The notes under the pieces: generated by a model | What the model was told of the DNA's origin: nothing | The model's input: the letters and a program-made list of their open reading frames with translations, nothing else | Database searches by the model: none | Origin: Siphonodentalium dalli | Taxonomy: Eukaryota; Mollusca; Scaphopoda; Gadilida; Siphonodentaliidae | Assembly: GCA_032622095.1 (NCBI GenBank) | Contig: CP136068.1 | Span: 121,091,989 to 121,155,988 of the forward strand | Length of the DNA stretch: 64,000 nucleotides | Direction of reading: 5' to 3' | Translations under genes and position numbers: made by a program | Part shown: one piece after another, positions 37,401 through 44,865 of the stretch | How positions within the stretch are numbered: the stretch's first letter is position 1 | How the letters are laid out: each line of letters starts with the position of its first letter

Positions 37401-40326
37401 TACCCTTAATATTGCCGACCCGGACCACATATACAGCCCTGTTTATTAACTGAAATTTGCCTAGGCAAAAAGATTACCTGGGCCAGAAATATCTCCTTGG
37501 CTAAAAGTCACAGGATCTGCATTATTGCATGCTCTACACACATATCTTCAGTTTACAATTAGAACTTGGTCAATTATCATGACAGAATTTGGTTGGGTGG
37601 ATTAAAATTACTAATTATCCAGACAGTCATTGTTATCTCAGTAGTCTTGGGCATTTAACATGAATTTTTGTGTGGCAGTATGACAATACCTGCAGCAATT
37701 TGTCTCAATTTTGCATAAACATTGACATGTTCTGAAATTTGCCTTGGCTAAAATTAAATAGCCGACAAAATTTCCTTTTGCCTCAGGACTGCATACATGT
37801 ATATAATGCGAAAACTGCCACACATGTCATTGCCATCATAGATACTAGTATGGTATATATAGTGATCACCATCTGGGCCATAATGAGACTATAGATGCTT
37901 TCCAGAAGATGAGGCTTAAGTAGAAAGAGGTCCCCAGAGGGTGAATTTAGTGATGCTAGCCCACTGTGCAGGGGCAGTGTCACTAAATTCACCTTCTGGG
38001 GACCTCATTCTGCAAATGACAGACACACTATTTCACTATAAAGTGTTCATATCAAAAACATATTTATGATCTCGTGATAAGTAGGCCTGTTTACTGCACT
38101 ATTTCACTATAAAGTGTTCATATCAAAAACATATTTATGATCTCGTGATAAGTAGGCCTGTTTACTGCACATGACAAAAGAAAAGGTCTGCCCAACTTCA
38201 AAATGCCATAGTTTATTCCAATGAAACTTTGGATGAGTTGGTATGCCATAACTTACTTGCTTATGAGTATAGCAGAATCATTGTTATTGCCGATCCTACG
38301 ATGTACAACAGCTCCCACAGCCAGAGGACCAGCATCTCCGCACAGGAATGAATAACGCTTACACCTCAGATGTGACAGCGACCACTTTAAATATTTCTTG
38401 GCTATATGTAGGTACGCCTGATCATCATCTTTGTTTAATTCAGCCAAGTGTAGATTCAACAATGCAATACCTACAGAAGGAAGGACAGTACAGGTCAATT
38501 CAACAATGTAATACTGAAAGAAGGACAGTACAGATCAATTCCACAAGGTGATACCTAAAGAAGGACAGTACAGATCAATTCCACAAGGCAATACCTAAAG
38601 AAGGAGAGTACAGGTCAATTCCACAAGGCGATACCTAGAGAATACATGTCAGACTGTCTATAAAAGTGAATCAGTCAGACTGAATTGGTGGAAGAAATGG
38701 AAAAAGAAACAATCATGGGTTTTCATGCTGCATATGCAAAAATCAACTCAAATTTGGAATCAATTTAATATCATAATTGGCACTGATTCTATCTCATAAG
38801 ACATAATCGAGGAATTTATATCATTGATTTGGGTTTTTTTCTGAAAGTTGGAGAAAAATAATTGCATACCCAATTAGCATTAAAATTCAGTATAAGTAGT
38901 CAACCAATAGCTTCCTTAATTAGATAATCATATTCTTCTTACAAAAGCCTGAATATGACACACATATAACAACATGTTCATATGAATTCTAGCTACTTTT
39001 AACATGTGTATATACCGTAGAAGTATGGCTAATATGAATTCTAATCACCTGTGACATCTGTATATATTTACATACCCCTAATATCTCTTCCGATTTCCCC
39101 ATAGCGTTACGGTAGACACGCCCCCTTATTCAATGCGTTCATAAACCTATGAACATAACGTGACGTCACTTCCAATGTCGTTCATAGGTTTATGAACACA
39201 TTGGTCAACAATATGTAATCGAGGTTCGAAAGATCACGATTGGATGGCTAGTGGCATCTAATCGCGAGCACGGGTGGCACGAGATGTTCGATTGACTATC
39301 ATAATGTTGGTTATGATATAATCCCATATCCCATAATATGTCAAATATAGCGAATTATCGAAATATGAAATACAACGAAAAAGCGAAATATGAAAATACA
39401 GCGAAATAGTACGAAAAATCGAAATAGGAAAATACAACGAAATAGCGAAATAGGGCAAAATATAGAGCGAAATATAGAAATAGGAAATTATTTTTATAAA
39501 CGAAATAACGGAGATATTTGAAAAAGAGTTTTTGACGAAATAACAGACATATTTGGAGAAGTGTTTTAAAGAGCGTAAGTATATAAATATAAATAATAAA
39601 CGGCGGATTCAACGTGGTCATGGGGTTTGACCGCGATAAAAAATCAGCAAACTCCGCATGAACCCCTTTGGGGTTCATGCAGTTTGCTGAATTTTTCTCG
39701 CGGTCAAAATCCCATGACCACATTGAAACCGCCATTCATTTCTTATATAGTCACTATATGAATTAGAGGTGTGACTGTCCTGATGGGACTAAGGATACCC
39801 AGCGCAGTGCAATTTTGCTACATTAAGGGGTGATATATTAAAATATTTGTTTTTTGAAGAAAATAACAACACAAGAAATAAAAGCTCGGACAAAGCTAGG
39901 CATGTTACGAAAAAAGTCGAAAAGGGGGGAAAACCTCTCTAAAACAAGTTGGTTCAAGCTCATAACTACAGGTGCATATGTTCACATGGTGCCAAGTTTT
40001 AAAAAAAATTGAAAGAAAATGTAGGAATATAAGCTCGGAGCAAATTATGCATGTGGCAAAAATGTTCTAAGTAAAAAAAAGGGGGATACTGACAAATGTC
40101 GGAATACAAACTCAGAAAAAGTTGCGTCCATGCCCAGACGGACGGACAAGCTGATTCCTATATACCATCATAGCTTCATTAGCGGGGTACAATTATAATC
40201 ACCTGTAACACCTGTATATATTGAACTGTCTTCCTCATCTTCATCATCCTGCCCAGGGTATAATTTCTCGAGCAGAACATTTATTGTTTCTTTTATTTTT
40301 ACCACTGAAGCACAGTCATCTTGCAA
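28400..40326 (-). CDS. LANCL1: LanC-like protein (LANCL1/2 type), 8 exons, first coding exon not found
   Basis: Eukaryotic relative of the lantibiotic cyclases. Known LANCL proteins bind zinc and glutathione, and work on them describes adding glutathione to dehydroamino acids in damaged proteins. Exons from 5' to 3': 40326-40203, 38470-38257, 34676-34532, 33714-33574, 31210-31025, 29957-29781, 29279-29207, 28476-28400. All phases join. Landmarks in order: YTGVTGIALL, FLCGDAGPLAVGAV, LPDELLYGRVGYLYSLLF, PLMYEWHGKCYLGAAHGLAGI, CPSSIG, LVHWCHGAPG (first zinc Cys), GLLKKGYGICHGTAGN (Cys-His zinc pair), SLFEGMAGTIYFLADLL and ARFPAFAL-stop. The C-terminal GMAGTIYFLADLL favours the LANCL1/2 clade over LANCL3. 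Only the extreme N-terminus, roughly the first 30-40 residues, is missing. Two introns carry minisatellites that duplicate the splice acceptor. Confidence 0.95.
28630..28990. repeat. Mollusc-style 'ggggcataactctgtcaaaa' repeat
   Basis: Two diverged units containing aaggggcataactc and gtgaccaaatttgaa-type words, inside the last LANCL intron. Confidence 0.6.
29207..29279 (-). CDS. LANCL1: LANCL exon 8 (73 bp)
   Basis: Twenty-four codons plus one base (ttgcag|TTT GGT ... GAA G|gtatga): FGEWCCNYGKHGCRVSDRPY then SLFE. Too short for a simple ORF search; found by the family motif EWC...HGCR..D.P.SLFEG and by matching phases on both sides. Confidence 0.93.
29781..29957 (-). CDS. LANCL1: LANCL exon 7 (Cys-His zinc pair)
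   Basis: Fifty-nine codons, phase 0 (atcag|GTG TAT ... ATG CAG|gtatgt). Contains CADVIWDRGLLKKGYGICHG; Cys-His of GICHG are the second and third zinc ligands. The acceptor and first 13 exon bases are repeated four more times upstream in the intron. Confidence 0.95.
29945..30206. repeat. Minisatellite spanning the LANCL exon 7 splice acceptor
   Basis: catcaccatacacctgataa (exon edge plus acceptor plus intron) starts at 29945, 29989, 30033, 30074 and 30147. The first is the real exon border; the rest are intronic copies. Spacing 44, 44, 41, 73. Confidence 0.93.
30859..31003 (-). mobile_element. Family C MITE, internally deleted
   Basis: TTAA at 30855-30858 and 31004-31007; 145 bp with one hairpin. 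Ends 21 bases past the LANCL exon 6 donor in gene orientation. Confidence 0.83.
31025..31210 (-). CDS. LANCL1: LANCL exon 6 (first zinc ligand)
   Basis: Sixty-two codons, phase 0 (ttgtag|GTT ACT ... TAT AAG|gtatag). Contains FPSGNCPSSIG and LVHWCHGAPGWIHMF; the Cys of WCHGAPG is the first family zinc ligand. Confidence 0.95.
31293..31430. repeat. Imperfect inverted repeat
   Basis: gttctatacaaaatttatta ... taataaattttgtatagatt with a 60-base middle containing a second inner pair (tcaattcgagcc / ggctcaaattga). Confidence 0.75.
31795..32498 (+). repeat. 700-bp dispersed element X, copy 1
   Basis: Matches 62036-62705 on the opposite strand almost throughout. Contains a hairpin (31826-31952) with arms tttctctcatatgatattta / taaatatcatatgagagaaa around a ctcgagcctccggcgag centre, and a short internal duplication at 32165-32245. 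Confidence 0.85.
32985..33174. repeat. Long hairpin, arms about 80 bp
   Basis: tgtaataaatacacagaacg ... cgttctgcgtttattaca, with a short GC-rich loop aggcgcttgcgcct at 33082-33095. A few mismatches per arm. Probably a foldback MITE. Confidence 0.85.
33574..33714 (-). CDS. LANCL1: LANCL exon 5
   Basis: Forty-seven codons, phase 0 (tttcag|GTA TGT ... TTG CAG|gtaatg). Contains PLMYEWHGKCYLGAAHGLAG. Confidence 0.95.
34144..34495. repeat. Family A long form, left end missing
   Basis: Starts inside the first hairpin (ggctagcatcaccaaattc) and runs to gacagacacactattt-type end. Lies immediately downstream of LANCL exon 4 in gene orientation. Confidence 0.75.
34532..34676 (-). CDS. LANCL1: LANCL exon 4
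   Basis: One base plus 48 codons (ttgtag|A CTG GAA ... AAA|gttagt). Contains ESLPDELLYGRVGYLYSLLFIKKHLG. Confidence 0.94.
34707..34939 (+). mobile_element. Family C TTAA MITE
   Basis: TTAA at 34703-34706 and 34940-34943; ends CCCTTTCATGACGG / CATGGAAGGG; two hairpins. Lies 30 bases from LANCL exon 4, upstream of its acceptor. Confidence 0.87.
34977..35072. repeat. Family A core hairpin, diverged
   Basis: gcagaatgaagtccccaaag ... gtggacctcattctg. No outer ends. Confidence 0.65.
35073..37914. other. LANCL intron, no exon seen
   Basis: AT-rich. Holds two copies (36430-36560, 37060-37280) of the 'cattggaatggtctattattc' repeat and a small inverted repeat ggaaatgttcagata / tatctgaacatttcc near 37187-37234. 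Confidence 0.5.
37915..38034. repeat. Family A hairpin end
   Basis: taagtagaaagaggtcccca ... ggacctcattctgcaaatga, then gacagacacactatttc. The adjacent 71-bp sequence is tandemly duplicated. Confidence 0.7.
38026..38167. repeat. 71-bp tandem duplication
   Basis: Two perfect units (38026-38096, 38097-38167) beginning cactatttcactataaag. The first overlaps the family A end. Confidence 0.93.
38257..38470 (-). CDS. LANCL1: LANCL exon 3
   Basis: Two bases, 70 codons, two bases (ctgtag|GT ATT ... AGC AA|gtaagt). Contains GIALLNLHLAEL and FLCGDAGPLAVGAVVHRRIG. Its 5' edge is the first unit of a five-copy minisatellite that extends upstream. Confidence 0.94.
38455..38640. repeat. Minisatellite spanning the LANCL exon 3 splice acceptor
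   Basis: Units ending in 'atac' at 38470 (real exon border), 38514, 38554, 38594 and 38634, spacing 44, 40, 40, 40. Each intronic unit repeats aaggacagtacag and the exon edge. Confidence 0.92.
39115..39205. repeat. Inverted repeat around gttcataaacctatgaac
   Basis: gttcataaacctatgaac at about 39138-39155 and gttcataggtttatgaac at about 39180-39197; each is itself nearly palindromic. Confidence 0.75.
39345..39600. repeat. Low-complexity 'cgaaatag' repeat
   Basis: Degenerate tandem of gaaatagcgaaatagg-type units. The 126-residue ORF on the - strand here is Phe/Tyr-rich low-complexity translation and not a gene. Confidence 0.75.
39600..39735. repeat. Hairpin with arms about 60 bp
   Basis: cggcggattcaacgtggtca ... 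tgaccacattgaaaccgcc, centre aacccctttggggtt near 39668. Probably a small foldback element. Confidence 0.8.
39810..40195. repeat. Mollusc-style dispersed repeat, 3' type
   Basis: Units with 'aaagctcggacaaagctaggcatgt' and 'ataagctcggagcaaattatgcatgt', ending gacggacggacaagctgattcc. Lies directly beside the LANCL exon 2 donor. Confidence 0.6.
40203..40326 (-). CDS. LANCL1: LANCL exon 2 (first recognised)
   Basis: Forty-one codons plus one base (tttcag|TTG CAA ... ACA G|gtgatt). LQDDCASVVKIKETINVLLE, then an acidic QDDEDEEDSS stretch and IYTGVTG. It starts in phase 0, so at least one further coding exon lies upstream (higher coordinates). Confidence 0.88.
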
Positions 40327-40727
40327 CTGAAAGTTAAAACATCATAGAATCAAAATAATTACTTGTAACATTGTTTATAATCAATGAGGGAGGGAGGAAT
40401 TCATTTTTTTCTTCTTTTTTTTTGCATATCGTAAGCATGTCTAGTAATGTAATGTCTAGTAAGAGTCAGAAAATGTAGAGGGAACTTTGTTATGCATATA
40501 CATGTACAATGTACATGTACACTCATCTAATCTGATATAAAATTATATTGTGCTACTAGTATATGACATGGAGATTAGCCTGGATTACCTCTGAATATAA
40601 TGTTCTAATGCCCCCGACTATTCACAATTGTTATTGTTGTCTATAAATTGACACCTCTACATTATAACATCTGATCCTAAATTTCCTCCACTGCCTTGCA
40701 ACTGTTCTGGAGTTACAATTACTACAC

Positions 40728-40864
40728 CAGACTATATAGTCCAAGTCTTCTCGTACTAAAACTAGCTAAGATTTTGGGATGGAGATGCTAGTGTTAAACA
40801 CTAGCATCTCCATCCCAAAATCTTAGCTAGTTTTAGTACGAGAAGACTTGGACTACAGACTATA
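40728..40864. mobile_element. 119-bp perfect palindrome with 9-bp flanking direct repeat
   Basis: Palindrome 40737-40855: 59-base arms, single-base loop at 40796, no mismatch found. Flanked at once on both sides by CAGACTATA (40728-40736 and 40856-40864). It looks like a recent insertion of a foldback element. Confidence 0.92.
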
Positions 40865-41734
40865 ATGCTCAGCTAATAACTTTTCAATTTAACCATCTAC
40901 TAAATGTTCTATGTCACTATATGTATAAATGACAGTCAATCTTCACACATAACACAGAGATATGCTAAGAGTTCGTGTATTTTGCAATTAATGCTCAATA
41001 TGTTTGGACATGGTAAAAACATACCAAAATAATTTTGAAAAATATTTATTTAATTTTTTTTTAATTTTTACTTTTACAATAATATCAAAAATCAAAATAA
41101 AACATCCAATGTGCAGCAATGCGGGTCATTTATTTCAATGCGGCGGCGACTGAGACTCAAATCCTAATCCTGTAAATAATGATTTCCATTTAAAAAAGTA
41201 TAATATTCAACCACTGATTAAGGCAGAAAATTGACAATCATTGGAATTCAGTCCAGATTCTACAGCGGTGAAATTCAAAACCACTGCAGTGGAATTGTCA
41301 TGTTTACTGCAGTAGAAATTTATTTTCAATTCAGTAAAACTTGAATTCACATAGAGTGCATCAAAAAAGCTGAACACAACCAACCAGGCTGAACACAAGT
41401 CCAGATAAGAGGAAATACAACAAATAAAGTTGATAGGCATGTGTATTTTTGTTTAGACTAGACTATTGTGAAGTTTTGTGTAGTTTCGGTTATTAGTAAG
41501 ATATTTAATGCCTGTTTTGCAATTTGTATAACGAGTAAATTTGTGTTCGGCATCGAAAAGCCAAACATAAGCATTCAGTCACTGGAAATTAATTAACATG
41601 GTAGTGTTAGTACAGTGAACTATATAATTTAGCCATTATGAGCTGTATTCAAAAGGCATTTAATGATACAATGATTGTACAGTGTGGGGTGGGATTCATG
41701 GGAGGGGACGGGGTGTTAGTGTGCATAGGCGATG

Positions 41735-41765
41735 GGGGTGCAGGGTGGGTGGGGGGGGGGGGGTG
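41735..41765 (+). repeat. G-run, possible quadruplex
   Basis: gggtgggtgggggggggggggtg: G-tracts able in principle to form a G-quadruplex. A similar run of G is at 49861-49878. Confidence 0.5.
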
Positions 41766-41879
41766 TCTTTAAAAAAGTTTAAATTTAAAAAAAAGTAAAC
41801 AGTGTAAAATGAAAAATATATTTATTTTCATTCTGTTTTTTTTTCATTCAGAATTTTTAAATTGAGCAAGGATTTCAAT

Positions 41880-42265
41880 CTAAAAAAATCATTATTTTAA
41901 GAGTTATGTCCCTGGCTCTGCCCTTATCTGACCCAGTGACCCTATTTGAACAAATCTGAACCCCAGTCACCCAAGGATACTTCATACCAAATATAAACTA
42001 AATAGGGCCGATGGTTCTTGAGAAGAAATTGTTTTAAGAATTACTATGGAGGGAAAGAGTTATGGCCCTGGCTTTGCAATTATTTGACCCAGTGACCTCA
42101 TTTGAACGAATCTGAATGTGAGTCACCTAGGGAACATCCACACCAAATATGAACCCATTCGGTCCCATGGATCGAGAGAAGATGTTCAAAGAATTGTTGA
42201 CGGACGGATGGATGGCATGACAAATGGACGGACGAGGAGTGATGACTATAGCTCTCAGGTGAGCT
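41880..42265 (-). repeat. Mollusc-style 'ttatgtccctggctctgcc' repeat
   Basis: Two units with 'gacccagtgacc', 'caaatctgaaccccagtcac' and 'ccaaatataaac', ending with a gacggacggatggatgg run and tctcaggtgagctaaa. Inverse of the family at 58430-59960. Confidence 0.7.
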
Positions 42266-42669
42266 AAAAACTACCGACTAGTATGAAAGGGGGAATTATG
42301 AATGCAGCATGCAATTTTTATATCCCTACACTATGGGCCAAATATATTTACACGAAGACTAATAAAACAATTTGCAGCTTGGATGATGATACACATCATA
42401 TAAAATCACTTTAGTGCCTCCCCTTTCAAATTTGTTTGGATTCCCCCACTGCCATTTTGTTGCCCAAATCTCGAGGTTGTACAGGTCTTTCTGTAAGGAA
42501 ACGTACGATCCGATTAGTCTACCTTGGTGGACTACTGTACCACTAATGTTTATATAGTCTGCGATGGTTGAACCATCTGTGTCAGACTGTGAAAATAATT
42601 ACATCATTTTTCGGAATGGGTTGGAGGCATTCGATAATGTTTGCAGAGGTGTTTGGAGTTAGTAAACAT

Positions 42670-42860
42670 CCAGTGGGGAAGTTGGTAGCATACTGGTCTC
42701 ACATGCTAGCAGGCTGGGGATCGCAACCTGGTCAGGGTATTCTGATAAAAAATCAGAACTCAGTAAGATACCAAGTTTGTCAGGCTGAAAAATCTCAATA
42801 AAAGATCCGAATGGAAAATGACAACTTCCCCCATTACAACATTTATCCAGGTATGGTTGA
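42670..42860 (+). repeat. tRNA-derived SINE-like repeat (uninterrupted copy)
   Basis: Head has A-box-like ttggtagcatactgg and B-box-like ggggatcgcaacc, then a body ending in aacatttatccaggtatg. It does not fold to a complete tRNA. The same sequence at 48140-48665 carries an insertion at the TATTC found here at 42738-42742. Confidence 0.75.
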
Positions 42861-43659
42861 GTTAGATTATTAGATTAGATTTATTTTGATAGTTCAGGTT
42901 ATACATGTGTACATGAATACATACTATGGGTATCTTTACAAGTTGAATAAATATAATACACAACAGTATATATATTATAATTATAATAATTTATATTAAA
43001 TATACATATGTTATATGTAGGGTTCTGATGAGACAGATAGAGTTCAGACTGTGTAAATAATTGATATAAAAGAGAATATATCAATTTTCTCAACAATTAA
43101 TTCATTTTATAGAGGTTGCCGTCAGAATATAAGATAAATTTGGTGGCAGAAATCTGTATAAAAATAGAAATACTCATGTGACCTGAGACTATCAGGGATA
43201 ACGCAAAAAGTTCTCTAAATGAGAACTTAATTCCATTGCGGTCCCCGGTGGCTTTCGGCACATGGGCAGTGAGTGAAGTATAAAAGTATTTAAGATATGA
43301 ATTAAATAAAATAAAAGCCATTTCAGAACGAGACTTATATGGAGAGTAAAAGCTGATAAAATAAGTCAATACACAAGTAATGCAACTTCAACAGCCCTTC
43401 GCCACCTGCATATACACACTACTGCCATGTATGGCCGGCTTTTGACTGGCCTGTCCATGACCGAAAGATGGAAACCCGAAATACAAGCAGCATTGACAAT
43501 ATATGCAACTGGCCAAATACTGTCATCGTACATTACAATATAAGTTGAACTGCTGTATTGAGAAAATTCTAGTTAAAAGATGATAAAATAGATTGTTCCT
43601 AGTAAAAGGCAAATGGATTTTCTTTTCTTTTTTCATAAAAAAAAGCGAGTTGTGTGTAC

Positions 43660-43800
43660 AGTACGCTGCCCGATCGGGCGTGGACGTTAATGGCTGATCC
43701 GTGTACACACCTTGGTGTGACACTGTGTGTGCACATTAATATAACATTAGTGGAGTCACCACAGGGTTATAAAGTTATTCGGCCGTGGTAGCACCTGGAG
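43660..43800 (+). repeat. 'ccgatcgggcg' SINE-body repeat
   Basis: gtacgctgcccgatcgggcg ... tggagtcaccacagggttat ... agcagtgcgctt; matches 48670-48795. Confidence 0.65.
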
Positions 43801-43847
43801 CAGTGCGCTTATGTAACAGAATGAGAGAGAGAAGTGAGGGAATCACA

Positions 43848-43910
43848 CCGAAAGTTGGCAGCACCTGGAATCCCAAGCCGGTCATCATGCAGACTAATGA
43901 CTGACCAAGA
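43848..43910 (-). pseudogene. 5S-rRNA-like fragment
   Basis: Same 3' half as the larger copy at 44087-44199 (ggcttgggattccaggtgct on the - strand), but cut off in the intermediate element. Confidence 0.65.
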
Positions 43911-44086
43911 GATCTATATTTACATCGCTACACTACTCCCCTGTTCTTTTTGAGATTCAAAGAATATTCTCACCCGAGTCCTCCCCCAGAGCGGTTGCAT
44001 CATGACACAGACTCCGAGGAGCAGACAAGCCCTCAAGTGTAACAGAACGAGAGAGAGAGAAGAGAGAAGTGCGGGAGTTGCACCGA

Positions 44087-44199
44087 AAGTTGGCAGCACC
44101 CCGGAATCCCAAGCCGGTCACCCATCCAAGGACTAACCGAGCTCGACGTTGCTTAACTTCAGTGATCAAACAAAGCGTCTAACGACTGTGACCAAGACA
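44087..44199 (-). pseudogene. 5S-rRNA-derived sequence (SINE3-like or pseudogene)
   Basis: On the - strand: gatcactgaagttaagcaac, then cttggatgggtgaccggctt and gggattccggggtgctg. This is the 5S rRNA order of box A (agttaagc), intermediate element and box C, plus the 3' stem. The 5' stem is diverged and no clean T-run terminator follows; an agag/tctc-rich tail does. It lies about 560 bases upstream of the MLLT10 start. Confidence 0.8.
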
Positions 44200-44756
44200 G
44201 CAAGAGATCTGGACCTCTCGAGCAGAGAAGTCATCGGCCTTCTATATTTACAACGCGACCGCTACACTTATAACCAGAATTGGTTCCTGAACTGAAATAT
44301 CTACAGATACAGACATCCGACCATTGGGGCAAATAAACTCACTCATCCAAAAACAATGCTGACAATTGGCACGAAAATAGGCGATAAAACTAAAACATCT
44401 AATATTACGTTACCTTGCCACTATCTGTTAGATATTGTTGAGTTTCATACTGACATAATTCATTTACAAATGATCGTCCATCCGGGTTTACGGGCATCGT
44501 ATAAAACGCAAAGCTGCAAATGGGCACTTTCGGACGGGTACTCTTTGCAAATATATGCACGCTCTATCTATAGTACGAAAATTCACTTCAGGAAAAAAAA
44601 CGCGCACCTGTCATGCGCCGTGACCTCAATGTCGAATTTAGCTTCCCAAAACAATACGATGGTGTTGACAATCAATGTGGGACCGAAGTTAATCAACTAT
44701 AAATGAATTATAGACACACCCAGATGTGAGGACTATTTCGTGAGATACTTCAGAAA

Positions 44757-44865
44757 ATGAGGGAGATGGTCGGTGGCTGTTGCGTCTGCTCTGATGAGCG
44801 CGGTTGGAATGAAAACCCTCTGGTTTATTGTGATGGGAAAGGATGCAATGTCGCTGTGCACCAGG
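44757..44865 (+). CDS. MLLT10: MLLT10 coding exon 1
   Basis: MREMVGGCCVCSDERGW... then PLVYCDGKGCNVAVHQ, 36 codons plus one base, donor CAG G|gtgagt. First half of PHD1. An in-frame stop at 44727 limits the start. Whether a non-coding exon lies upstream cannot be seen. Confidence 0.93.

Noticed and set aside
39355-39735. 126-residue Phe/Tyr-rich ORF
   Set aside because: Low-complexity cgaaatag repeat plus hairpin; no domain and no splice context.
42675-42735. Functional tRNA gene
   Set aside because: A- and B-box-like words are present, but no full cloverleaf could be drawn. The same sequence recurs with a common 3' body, so it is a SINE-like repeat.
43955-43985. Short open frame ending at a good donor (CGG|gtgaga) on the - strand as LANCL exon 1
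   Set aside because: The peptide (MMQPLWGRTR) has nothing of the LANCL N-terminus and sits in the tail of the 5S-derived repeat.
44356-44706. 116-residue + strand ORF just before MLLT10
   Set aside because: No recognisable domain, ends in a stop before the MLLT10 ATG, and has no evident splice link. It may be 5' UTR or promoter; coding not supported.
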